A stretch of 64,000 nucleotides of DNA from Deltaproteobacteria bacterium (GTDB lineage Bacteria > Myxococcota_C > UBA6777). The first letter of the stretch is position 1. Every line of letters begins with the position of its first letter. The position numbers and the translations under genes are program-made. Below are positions 8,774 through 16,540 of this stretch, piece after piece. The notes under the pieces are model-generated. The model ran no database searches. It was not told where the DNA came from and saw only the letters and a list, made by a program, of their open reading frames with translations. The stretch covers positions 434,001 through 498,000 of the forward strand of contig SBHC01000081.1 in NCBI GenBank assembly GCA_006226375.1. Direction: 5' to 3'.

Positions 8774-10558
8774 ATGAGTAGTTTTGACAAAGCGTTTGGC
8801 TCTTCCCCTGCGGCAGGAGGAGCAACACGTCCCCAACGTCCGACGCAGCCCGAGTTGGCTGATGTTCACTGTTTGGTTGTGCAGGACCCGACAGGAACAC
8901 AACAAGCCTACGCGATGCAAAGCACCATCACTGTCGGAAGTGATGCGTCCTCTGCGATCACGCTGCAAGACCCCTCGTTGGCTCCGGGCCATATCGCCCT
9001 GGATACGGATGGAACCAAGTTCTGGTTTCGGGCGATGGACCCATCCGCGACCATCCTGCTGAACGGCCAAGCAACGGCAGAAGGATGGCTCAACGGTGGC
9101 GAAGAGATTCAAGTAGGAAGCAGCAAGATCTACTTCTTCGGCCCTGCACCTGCGGCTCCTCCGACACCAAGCGGCGGCCTTGTGCCACCCGACTTTTCGT
9201 CCATGTCAAGCTCTTCCTCGGAGTCCGATGATCCTTTTGGCTCCATGGGCCCCAAGATCTCTGCTCCCCTCGACTTTGACGACTTTGCCCGCAAAAGCGC
9301 GGAAGCCGAGAACAAGTTAGCCGAAGCGGCCGCTCTGTTGGATCAACCTGTGAATATGTCGTCATCGTCATCGACAGGCTACCAAAAGAGCAAGCTTGGA
9401 CTCTTCCTCATTATTGGTATGTACATCCTGCAAGCGGTGGTCCTTTACATTGGTATCGACGTCTACCGGATGAAGCACCTCTCGCCAGCCAAAGCAGCTG
9501 CAGCGACGGACAACCCACAGCAAACCTTTCAGAACATTGTGAAGCTCAAGACGTTGGTTGACCAAAAGCAGTTTCGGAAAGCTGACCAACTCGCACAGCA
9601 GACCTTGTCCCAGACCTCCAAGTCCAGCCCGATGCTTCCGGTGTTGAACGAGCGCGTCAAACAGATCAAAGAGGAGATTGTTCACCTTGATGCGTTGAAG
9701 CGTTCCCGAGGGTTGGTTGAAGCCGACAAATGGGTCGATGCCCTGCCCTTGCTTGGCCAGATTCCCAAAGAACGTCACGCTTATGCAGCGGGCAAAGCTC
9801 TCCGAGCGAAGATCTTTGTCGACAAGGTCAAGCCGTTGATGAAAACGGTTGAGCTTCAGATCGAGTCGCGAAAGTTTGAGGAAGCCCGCAGCAACATCAA
9901 CAAGATCCTAACCTACGACGGTAACCTCGCGGAAGCCGTGGACCTCCAACAAAAGTTGGAGAAGGCCGACCCCGAAGGTTCACGCCGAGCCAACGCAGCT
10001 GCCCTGAAAAAGTTTGAAGCGGGCTTTAAGCTATTTCGCTCCAACCAATACGAGGAAGCGGCCAAGTACTTCAAAGAGTTGGAGTCCAAGGCAGCCGGTC
10101 TGATCAAGCGCAAAGCAGGTTCGTACCAGCGTCAGATCGCAAACTTTGTGGAGATTCTCGACAAAGGCATCAAGGCTTCCAAACAAGGCAATCATGACCG
10201 CGCTGCAGTGCTTCTTCTTCGTGTCCACAAGCTGTCCAAGACAATGGGGGGCAGTTCGTCCAAGTACGGTCGCCGCCTCGCCCTCGCGTTCTACAAGAAG
10301 GGACAGCGAGCCTGGATGAAGAAGCAATACCCCCGCTCGCTTCGGTTCCACAAGCGCGCACTCAACTACTACAAAGGGTACGGTCCATCTCGCCGGGCCA
10401 TCCGAATGATTCAGAGCAAAGCACGGTCTCTCTACAAGCAAGCCATGATCCTCAAAGGAGTTGACAACCGCGAAGCTCGCCGACTCCTCCGTCAAGTAAT
10501 TCAGATCGCTCCCCGCTCCAGCAGCCTCTACCGCAACGCCCGACGCAATATGCGCTAA
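8774..10558 (+). CDS. FHA-domain, single-TM protein with helical-repeat C-terminus
   Basis: A 594-residue protein. Residues about 31-122 form a forkhead-associated-like domain (ITVGSDASSAITL, LAPGHIAL, ILLNGQ); the usual Gly-Arg is Gly-Ser, so phosphothreonine binding may be weak. An acidic Ser-rich linker (140-200) leads to one TM helix (207-229). About 360 residues of helical hairpins rich in Lys, Ala and Arg follow; they look like TPRs (FKLFRSNQYEEAAKYFKELE). The FHA is cytoplasmic by topology, with the repeats in the periplasm. ATG 8774 is chosen for GGAG five bases upstream; ATG 8759 lacks one. The function is probably scaffolding or signalling at the envelope. Confidence 0.8.
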   Translation: MSSFDKAFGSSPAAGGATRPQRPTQPELADVHCLVVQDPTGTQQAYAMQSTITVGSDASSAITLQDPSLAPGHIALDTDGTKFWFRAMDPSATILLNGQATAEGWLNGGEEIQVGSSKIYFFGPAPAAPPTPSGGLVPPDFSSMSSSSSESDDPFGSMGPKISAPLDFDDFARKSAEAENKLAEAAALLDQPVNMSSSSSTGYQKSKLGLFLIIGMYILQAVVLYIGIDVYRMKHLSPAKAAAATDNPQQTFQNIVKLKTLVDQKQFRKADQLAQQTLSQTSKSSPMLPVLNERVKQIKEEIVHLDALKRSRGLVEADKWVDALPLLGQIPKERHAYAAGKALRAKIFVDKVKPLMKTVELQIESRKFEEARSNINKILTYDGNLAEAVDLQQKLEKADPEGSRRANAAALKKFEAGFKLFRSNQYEEAAKYFKELESKAAGLIKRKAGSYQRQIANFVEILDKGIKASKQGNHDRAAVLLLRVHKLSKTMGGSSSKYGRRLALAFYKKGQRAWMKKQYPRSLRFHKRALNYYKGYGPSRRAIRMIQSKARSLYKQAMILKGVDNREARRLLRQVIQIAPRSSSLYRNARRNMR

Positions 10559-10710
10559 GGGACGACAAAGCAAAGCTCCTGAACATCTCCATTTTCGCTG
10601 TTTCCTTTGCACAGGATGTAACACTTCTGGACCTCAATGGAATTGGGTAGAGTCCGCACCATCGATGGGTTGACGCATCCATTTTCATTCCAGTCCAGCA
10701 AGCCTACCAT
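10555..10710 (-). CDS. Possible small ORF or gene remnant (51 aa)
   Basis: In the 269-bp gap between the FHA gene and the lipoprotein gene, the reverse strand holds an ORF beginning MVGLLDWNENGC and ending ELCFVVP. Its composition looks protein-like, with four cysteines in a short span. The only start signal is a weak GGGGAG well upstream. It overlaps the FHA stop codon by four bases. It could be the tail of a decayed gene or chance. Nothing else is visible in this gap. Confidence 0.25.
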   Translation of the reverse strand: MVGLLDWNENGCVNPSMVRTLPNSIEVQKCYILCKGNSENGDVQELCFVVP

Positions 10711-10827
10711 CTCGCTTCTGGGCTCCCCAGGTAAGTCTGCATTTGCACGCAACGCTTTTCGCTTGCATCGGCCGAATTGCGTCTTGCCTTGGGACAATAC
10801 TCTCCGTGGGAAGCAAGGAGTCACAAG

Positions 10828-11349
10828 ATGAAGCGTTTGCCAAGAGTTGTTGTTCTCACAGGATGGCTTGCCTGTGTCTGCTTGGTGGGTTGCAGCACCC
10901 CCACAAAGCGAGTCAAAGCCAAGACAGCACATACAGTGAAGCAGACCGTGAAGACCGAAAGCCCATGCATCGTCGGTCGATTGGTGAAAGAAGAGGATGG
11001 GAAGCCTCTTTCGTATGTTCCCGTGGAAACGAAGCCAGCCACTGCACTTGTTGTGTCCCGCAAAGATGGCTCCTTTGAGATCTGTCATCGACGTGTGGGA
11101 GGAAAAGGAGATCAAGAATCCAAGAGGCTCCCCATTCCCCTTGGGAAATACTTCCTGATCGTCAAAAAAGAAAACTACAAAACCAAGCCACTGGCATTTG
11201 TTTACAACGGAAAATCAACGCGTTTGGGCAAAGTCGAACTTCGCAGCGGAGATGTCCCCCTTCCCGATGTGGTAGTCCCCAGCAAGCCATCCCCGAACGA
11301 CAAAACCAAAGACAGGGGAATCATTGGGCGAGCCCCCAGAGATGAATAG
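10828..11349 (+). CDS. Small lipoprotein with a carboxypeptidase-regulatory-like beta domain
   Basis: A 173-residue lipoprotein. The signal peptide MKRLPRVVVLTGWLACVCLVGC has the lipobox LVGC with acylated Cys22. After a Lys/Thr linker, about 48-140 reads as a transthyretin-like/carboxypeptidase-regulatory fold (IVGRLV, VPVET, DGSFEIC, GKYFLIVKKENY, LGKVEL), a domain used in binding rather than catalysis. The C-terminus is a Pro/Lys/Asp-rich tail. AAGGAG seven bases upstream fixes ATG 10828. It is monocistronic as far as can be seen, and convergent with the AlkB-like gene 21 bp away. Confidence 0.75.
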   Translation: MKRLPRVVVLTGWLACVCLVGCSTPTKRVKAKTAHTVKQTVKTESPCIVGRLVKEEDGKPLSYVPVETKPATALVVSRKDGSFEICHRRVGGKGDQESKRLPIPLGKYFLIVKKENYKTKPLAFVYNGKSTRLGKVELRSGDVPLPDVVVPSKPSPNDKTKDRGIIGRAPRDE

Positions 11350-11370
11350 GCAACAATACGCCCACAAACC

Positions 11371-11928
11371 CTACCGAATCCTCCGAAAGGTCAGATTCAC
11401 TCGCTCTCCACAAACCTTTTTTGTTTTGGGAATGGCGTGTTCCCAGTGGTCCTGACAGTAGAGCATGAGCAGAAGGTCCCCTCGTCCCAGCATCAACGAC
11501 ACGGACTCTTTTGTGGTGAGATGCTTCATCCGAAACCGGCGACGCTCCCCCAAGCTCACAGACGCAATGCAAGACGTGTCCATCTCAGGCTCGTTGTCGC
11601 GATGAAAACCCATACCATCGTGGCCATCGCGGTAGTAGTTACACAGCACCGAGTTGAATCGAAACTCTGTAACAGCGTGCAATTGTTCCAGGTAGCACTG
11701 CAAGATGGGTGGCATTTCGGCAGGAGGATGCCAGACACCTGAATACTTGTACCCAACTTCGCCGTAATACGCCGTTAGCCTCGGGACTTTGTGAACCTTT
11801 CCAAACATCTGGATGGACTCTTCCTGCCATACGACCTGGCGGTGGAGTTCATCGAGCGTATTGTTGGACACAAACTCACGAAACAGCAGCGCTTTCCCAT
11901 CGTAGGGCAAACAGGACTCAGGCTCCAT
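11371..11928 (-). CDS. AlkB-like 2-oxoglutarate/Fe(II) dioxygenase (nucleic-acid dealkylation)
   Basis: A 185-residue protein matching the AlkB homologue 2/3 group. The substrate-recognition strand is PRLTAYYG (49-56). The iron ligands are HRD (His109, Asp111) and His164 (HWEHAIPK). The 2OG-binding arginines are Arg176 and Arg182 (GERVNLTFR). The family oxidatively demethylates 1-methyladenine and 3-methylcytosine in DNA or RNA, releasing formaldehyde. All key residues are present and the length is normal. GGAGG and the ATG at 11928 fit. It is divergent from the TetR gene across a 168-bp gap, so joint control is possible. The Cys-rich context elsewhere in the window does not extend to this gene. 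Confidence 0.9.
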   Translation of the reverse strand: MEPESCLPYDGKALLFREFVSNNTLDELHRQVVWQEESIQMFGKVHKVPRLTAYYGEVGYKYSGVWHPPAEMPPILQCYLEQLHAVTEFRFNSVLCNYYRDGHDGMGFHRDNEPEMDTSCIASVSLGERRRFRMKHLTTKESVSLMLGRGDLLLMLYCQDHWEHAIPKTKKVCGERVNLTFRRIR

Positions 11929-12027
11929 TCTTACTCCCTCCTTGTTCTACCCACTACAACCCTGTCCCACGCGGTCTATTCCAAGGAACGCAACGAGCCA
12001 AGGTTCAATTTGGCGACAAAAGGTGGT

Positions 12028-12058
12028 ATACCTAACCAACAAAGGCTACATACCTAAC
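12028..12058 (+). promoter_or_regulatory. Direct repeat ATACCTAAC x2, candidate operator of the TetR gene
   Basis: ATACCTAAC occurs at 12028-12036 and 12050-12058, 22 bp apart (two helical turns), just upstream of the TetR start at 12097. The first copy overlaps the palindrome GGTATACC (12025-12032). The position suits autoregulation and also control of the divergent AlkB-like gene. Confidence 0.4.
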
Positions 12059-12096
12059 TCCTACCTGCTCCTATTCAAACAAACATCGGAGAGATC

Positions 12097-12729
12097 ATGA
12101 AACGCCTGGATCCAAGGGTTGTTCGGACGCGGAACTACCTCCGGGAAGCGATGCTCAAGCTCCTCCAAGAGAAGAGCTACACCACCATTACAGTCAATGA
12201 CATTACAGAGGCAGCAGGTCTCAATCGCGCCACCTTTTATCTTCACTACGAGGGCAAAGAAACACTCCTGATTGACAGCCTGGAGTCTCACTTTGACGAG
12301 CTTGTCGCAGAGATCGACGAGAAGCTGGGGCACAAGGCCTTTACGGAAGATTCGTACCCTTTGTACGCGACGTTCAAGCATGTTGCTGACAACGAAGCGT
12401 TGTACCGAGTCTTAATGAGCGAGACAGGCCCCGGCTTTGTGATGCAACGGATGATCGATTACATCGCGATGTTTGGCTACAACCGAAGCCCAGCAGTTCA
12501 GGATGAAAACTCGCCTTTCACAACAGAGATCAGCCTGGTTTCACAGCACGCGGCAGGAAGTGTCTTTGCGTTGCTCCGATGGTGGCTGCAAAACGATATG
12601 CCTTACAGCGCACAAGAGATGGCTGAGATCAGCCAGTCCCTCACGTTGGGGGGAGTGTTGCCTTATATCGAGAAGGTAGAAGCGGCAAGGATGGCGATGC
12701 AGGAGGCATCACCAGACGAAGGGAACTAA
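12097..12729 (+). CDS. TetR/AcrR-family transcriptional regulator
   Basis: A 210-residue protein with an N-terminal TetR helix-turn-helix (about 10-56: TRNYLREAMLKLLQEKSY, TVNDITEAAGLNRATFYLHY), including the usual FYLHYEGKE following helix. The C-terminal ~150 residues are an all-alpha ligand-binding/dimer domain like those of TetR_C-type stress regulators; the ligand is unknown. GGAG precedes the ATG. The 3' end overlaps the convergent methyltransferase gene by 21 bp. The regulon is not evident; local candidates are itself and the AlkB-like gene. Confidence 0.92.
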   Translation: MKRLDPRVVRTRNYLREAMLKLLQEKSYTTITVNDITEAAGLNRATFYLHYEGKETLLIDSLESHFDELVAEIDEKLGHKAFTEDSYPLYATFKHVADNEALYRVLMSETGPGFVMQRMIDYIAMFGYNRSPAVQDENSPFTTEISLVSQHAAGSVFALLRWWLQNDMPYSAQEMAEISQSLTLGGVLPYIEKVEAARMAMQEASPDEGN

Positions 12730-13422
12730 CGCGCTCGAACGCTGTGCATAAGCCTCGTAGTCTTCCCCAAAGCGACGCTTAAGCATCGCCTCTTCCGAAG
12801 GAATACGAGTCACAAAGAAGAGCACAAACACAGCGGCAGGGGTCTGCACAAGCGGATGCCCCGAGAGCAAAGCCACGCCTGAAAAAAAGACAATCAAGCT
12901 GGTGTACATTGGATGACGAACCCAACGGTACGGCCCCGTGGTCACGAGGCTGTGCTCCGTTCGAAGTTGGAGGGCAGGCGTCCAATGTTTTCCCAAGGTC
13001 CAGTGCGTCCAGAACAACAGCAGAAGGCCAAGAATCCCAAAACTCAAGCCCACAATGTGCAACACAAGATGGCCTGATTGTTGCCAGCGCATCAGCCAGT
13101 CGAACTGCCGGAAGACACCCACTGCGTAGAGCATGACAGCAGCGACAAAACCACCTGTCAGAGTCTGCCGAAGGAACAGCACCCAACGAGGCTCGAAGTG
13201 AGACGTGTCGTCCTTCTCGGCGACATGAGCCTCAGCATCTTCCGCAAACGTATGGAGGGCAAAGGCTCGACGTGCCCACATCCGAATCAGCGTGTAGACA
13301 GAGAACAGAGAGACAACAAAAACTGCTGCAAGTGTAGGTGTCATCAATGAGATTCCGAGAACGACAAGGAGAGTGAACAAGGAAGGAACAGCGAGAAAGA
13401 AACGGAAACCAAGGGGACCCAC
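12709..13422 (-). CDS. Isoprenylcysteine carboxyl methyltransferase-like integral membrane protein
   Basis: A 237-residue membrane protein with about five TM helices. The C-terminal half has the ICMT/PEMT signature: TTGPYRWVRHPMY (161-173) and the EE pair of PSEEAMLKRRFGEDYEAY (210-211). Family members bind S-adenosylmethionine and methylate thiols, lipids or other membrane substrates; bacterial substrates are mostly unknown. The start is GTG at 13422, 15 bp after the upstream stop; its Shine-Dalgarno is poor, so coupling with the upstream gene is likely, and an internal ATG at residue 27 is the alternative. It is the last gene of the YceI/b561/cytochrome-c-like run and overlaps the TetR gene tail-to-tail by 21 bp. 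Confidence 0.8.
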   Translation of the reverse strand: MGPLGFRFFLAVPSLFTLLVVLGISLMTPTLAAVFVVSLFSVYTLIRMWARRAFALHTFAEDAEAHVAEKDDTSHFEPRWVLFLRQTLTGGFVAAVMLYAVGVFRQFDWLMRWQQSGHLVLHIVGLSFGILGLLLLFWTHWTLGKHWTPALQLRTEHSLVTTGPYRWVRHPMYTSLIVFFSGVALLSGHPLVQTPAAVFVLFFVTRIPSEEAMLKRRFGEDYEAYAQRSSALVPFVW

Positions 13423-13437
13423 AAAGCAGCCGACGGC

Positions 13438-14241
13438 CTACTTTTTGGCCCCTTCTTTGATCCAGACCCAAACTTGAGCGACGGACGTTTCATCCATTCC
13501 ACCGGGAGGCATCTGTGAGCCCGCATCGGTCGGCCTCTTGGCGAGGGTTTTGATTGCCAGGAGACTTTCTTCAGGAGCACCCGCTTTGATCAGGCTGTAC
13601 TTTCCGTTCAGGCTCTTTTGAGTCAAGAGCGCATCCAGGAAATCACCAGCCAGAATCACGTTGGCAGACTTGGTGTTGGCATCATGACAGCCGCTTGTCC
13701 CACACTTCGACTCCAGAAGAGGCTTGATGGTTGTAGAGAACGAAACATCCTTCACCTCGGCAGGAATCGTCGGGGGTGTCACTGTGTTGTCGGTGCCGCC
13801 TGTGTAGTTGGGGTCATCGTTCTTGGCCCCTTCTTTGATCCAGGTGGAGAACATTTTGAGCTGCGAAGCGCTCATCGGCGGACGAAGATACGGAGGCATG
13901 CTGTCGCCTTCGGGAGGCGGCGGATTGATCAGCATCTTCATATACAACCAACTGTTTTCAGGGTCACCTGGCTTGATCATCTCGAAGGTTTTGCCAGCAG
14001 CAAACACCGTACGATTGGTGATCGATGCGTAGATCTCTCCGACTTTCTCCAACTGCAGGCCTTTGGCTGGTTGATCACCGCCATGGCAGCCTCCCGAGCC
14101 CGAGCAGTTGGACGTCAAGGTGGGGACAATGCAGTTCATGTAGGAGACATTGTCACCCTGGCATTCCGCCGGAGCATCGCATCCCAACCACAAACCCACC
14201 AGACCGAGACCCAAGACAAGACCAAACAAACCTATACGCAT
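13438..14241 (-). CDS. Cytochrome-c-like lipoprotein with two CH modules
   Basis: A 267-residue lipoprotein; lipobox LWLGC, Cys21. Two homologous halves follow. Each has a Cys-Gly-rich motif ending in Cys-His (NCSGSGGCHGG, Cys52-His53; KCGTSGCHDAN, Cys185-His186), then P(G/A)DPENSWL or GAPEESLL, a MPP motif, and (S/V)xWIKEGAK. This matches the myxobacterial/planctomycete cytochrome-c-like domains in which the heme motif is C-x4/5-CH instead of CxxCH. Heme binding with a distal Met of MPP is likely but not proven. ATG 14241 is set by the signal peptide. The next genes on both sides are the b561-like and ICMT-like genes. Confidence 0.78.
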   Translation of the reverse strand: MRIGLFGLVLGLGLVGLWLGCDAPAECQGDNVSYMNCIVPTLTSNCSGSGGCHGGDQPAKGLQLEKVGEIYASITNRTVFAAGKTFEMIKPGDPENSWLYMKMLINPPPPEGDSMPPYLRPPMSASQLKMFSTWIKEGAKNDDPNYTGGTDNTVTPPTIPAEVKDVSFSTTIKPLLESKCGTSGCHDANTKSANVILAGDFLDALLTQKSLNGKYSLIKAGAPEESLLAIKTLAKRPTDAGSQMPPGGMDETSVAQVWVWIKEGAKK

Positions 14242-14302
14242 TGTAGATCCATCACATGCTACGAGGAAATACAGACAACCGCCGTTCTCTGCAAAGCCTC
14301 TC

Positions 14303-15151
14303 TTAATAAAAGGTAATGATGATGCTAGCGGCACCGAGCGACAACCACGTTACATAGCCAATCGCAAGGTGACTGACAGTAAAGATCGTCTTGCCTATGG
14401 TATTCGACGGGATGATGTGGGCGTTGAGAATCCCTCCCAACACCAGCAAGCTCATCCCAATGCCATGAATCCAGGCCAGGATTTTGTGCCATCGTGACGA
14501 GTCAAAGCCTTCGTACCCACTGTCAGCATCTTCATCCGGCGGCCGACGCATCAGCATGGCCAGAATGAAGGTGCTCAGATAGGTGGCTGTCGTCGCGATG
14601 GAAAGAACCCGGTGGGACCAAAGCATCGGTTGTGGGCTCAGACGGTTGCTGAGAAAGTCCACAGCGTTGATCTGACCAAGCACCATGGTCGCTGTCAACA
14701 AAGCCAGAGTCGTGTAGCCAAGAATCTGGTGAGCGCTGGCTAGCTTCTCACGCCGCTTTTCAGCGATCTCTTCTTTGGTGAGCTTCTCAGCTACCCATCG
14801 AGGCCTGTCTCGATCCAGCGCAGTTTCATCCACCTGATACCCTTGCTTCAAATGCAGAGGCACCTTTCCTTTGGGGCGAACCAGCGACTTTTTCACATCA
14901 GCCAGCGCAACCCTGCGCTTGTTTGTCTTGCGCGTGGCCCGAAACACCGGGTCCACCAACGACCATTGGGCCCGCTGCCACATGGGAACAACAGGACGCG
15001 AGACTTTCCAGGCAAACCGCTTTTGGCGAAGCACGTTGGACTCCAATGGCTTGGAGCCAAACACAGACGCCTGAACAGGGGAAGCCGAGAACACCAAGGC
15101 CAACAGAGCCAAACCAGCTACCGCAACAACAGAGGGAACAGATCGTCGCAT
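14303..15151 (-). CDS. Cytochrome b561-like membrane protein
   Basis: A 282-residue protein with a signal peptide (MRRSVPSVVAVAG to PVQA) and about 110 soluble residues rich in Lys/Arg. Four TM helices follow, with conserved-looking histidines: SAHQILGY, LWSHRVLS, WHKILAWIHG and VSHLAIGY. The His spacing resembles cytochrome b561/ferric-reductase-like heme-b proteins that move electrons across the membrane. The start at 15151 follows GGAAGGAG by nine bases; an ATG at 15175 with GAGG is also possible and adds eight residues. The YceI gene lies upstream and the cytochrome-c-like lipoprotein 61 bp downstream; the b561-YceI pairing is known from E. coli yceJ-yceI. Confidence 0.72.
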   Translation of the reverse strand: MRRSVPSVVAVAGLALLALVFSASPVQASVFGSKPLESNVLRQKRFAWKVSRPVVPMWQRAQWSLVDPVFRATRKTNKRRVALADVKKSLVRPKGKVPLHLKQGYQVDETALDRDRPRWVAEKLTKEEIAEKRREKLASAHQILGYTTLALLTATMVLGQINAVDFLSNRLSPQPMLWSHRVLSIATTATYLSTFILAMLMRRPPDEDADSGYEGFDSSRWHKILAWIHGIGMSLLVLGGILNAHIIPSNTIGKTIFTVSHLAIGYVTWLSLGAASIIITFY

Positions 15152-15250
15152 TCGAGAGGTCTCCTTCCCGGTCATATTCCTACCTCAACATTTGAGAAAG
15201 CACCGAAGCCTACGCCGATGCCAAACGCTCGGAACACTCCATGGAGTCGA

Positions 15251-15838
15251 TTACTTTTTCGGTTGAAACACCAAAGACAGTTGCACATCAACTTTGTTTT
15301 TGATCTTAATCGTCAACAGGCTGGGACGCTTGATCTTGAAATCGGAGCACTTCAGATGCCCTTTGACTTCGACCGTCAGGGTACTCTTTCCATCCACAGT
15401 CCCTTCCATTTTGGTCACGTCAAACTCAACCTCTTTCTTGATCTTGTTGATCTTGAACTCACCTTTGACCTTCCCAGCTTTTCCGTCCCAGGTCAGAGTT
15501 TTTGGGAAGAAGTACACATAGGGTTGTCGGGACTTACGAAGGGAGCTCCACATTTTACGGTCACGGCTGCGGTTTCCACTGCGCAAGCTCTTGATCCGAA
15601 CCGAAAGTGCGCCCTTGAGGCCGTAGGTTCCTTTACCTTTCGCTGCAAAGAAGATCTGTCCCTTCACGCGCTTTGATTTCGCAATGACATGCTTGAACTT
15701 GTGGTACACGTCGACTTTCAAGTGCGACTTCTTGGAAGGCTTGTATCGCATACCATCGGCTTGAGCTTCGGAAGAGAAACCTCCGACCATCATCAAACCA
15801 GCTACCCAAATCGCCAACATCCAACGAAACTGCTTCAT
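15251..15838 (-). CDS. YceI-family periplasmic lipocalin-like protein
   Basis: A 195-residue protein with a signal peptide (MKQFRWMLAIWVAGLMMVGG, ending AQA). The mature part is an eight-stranded-like pattern of the YceI fold: SHLKVDVYHKFKHVIAKS, KGTYGLKGALSVRI, ...KMWSSLRKSRQPYVYF and VKGEFKINKIKKEVEF. YceI proteins bind isoprenoid (polyprenyl) lipids in a barrel; lysine content here is very high. AAGGAGG eight bases before ATG 15838 is strong. It is the first gene of the reverse-strand run YceI - b561-like - cytochrome-c-like - ICMT-like, which suggests a quinone/isoprenoid-linked electron-transfer role. Confidence 0.85.
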   Translation of the reverse strand: MKQFRWMLAIWVAGLMMVGGFSSEAQADGMRYKPSKKSHLKVDVYHKFKHVIAKSKRVKGQIFFAAKGKGTYGLKGALSVRIKSLRSGNRSRDRKMWSSLRKSRQPYVYFFPKTLTWDGKAGKVKGEFKINKIKKEVEFDVTKMEGTVDGKSTLTVEVKGHLKCSDFKIKRPSLLTIKIKNKVDVQLSLVFQPKK

Positions 15839-16540
15839 CAAAACCTCCTTGGCAAACAACGGCTCCATACAACCCATCTCAAGTGACAGAGCCTCACTAC
15901 GAACGTACCGAATTTACGACCACATTGAGTCGAGACTTAAGGTTCCTTGTTACAGGAGCGACAGGACCAACCCGTCACAGTCACGATTCATTCGGACGGA
16001 GCGGAGAGCCTGTATCACTCAACGTTCCGGGACTTAAATCTACACCCTAAGTGGTATCACTTTCTGTGACCAAACTCAATGCGGTCCAATTCCTTGTCCC
16101 TTGCCCCCTTTCTACACTCCTAACGCAGCGACTGCATCCACCCTTCGATCCTATGTGATCTCCCACCGACACAGTTTCATTCTCCCCCCTACAATCCAAC
16201 CCGTGACTCACATCACATCCTCTCCCAAGGAAGGAACGTTTTGGGGGTGTGCGAGAAGAACGAAGTGAAAAAAAGTTGGGTTCATCGAGGAGATCAGACG
16301 AAACCAAGCTAACCCCAAAGGTTCCTATGAGTTTTTCTGAGATCATCCAACGTAACGTTTGGGAAAAGCTGTGACCCACCTCACAAACTTCAATGTGACA
16401 GACGCCACACTTCCCCTTTCACCTTTATCGCTCTGAAAAAGAATAGGAAACATCCACGGACGAGGTTCGATAATGGAAGTGTAAGTTGGAACAAACGAGT
16501 CACTTTCCAGCCATTGAACTCTGCTAAGGAGACAAGAATC
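15839..16540. other. 702-bp non-coding region between divergent YceI and DUF1521 genes
   Basis: No convincing ORF on either strand. It holds the two divergent promoters, which I could not place with confidence, and the CRP-like palindrome at 16370. Several TCACA/TGTGA words lie between about 16200 and 16400. No tRNA, IS or strong terminator is seen. Confidence 0.5.
16370..16385. promoter_or_regulatory. CRP/FNR-type palindrome
   Basis: TGTGACCCACCTCACA is an exact TGTGA-N6-TCACA consensus for CRP-family regulators. A second TGTGA (16394-16398) makes an overlapping TCACA-N8-TGTGA repeat. It lies 155 bp upstream of the DUF1521 gene and about 530 bp upstream of YceI. No such regulator is in the window. 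Confidence 0.4.
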
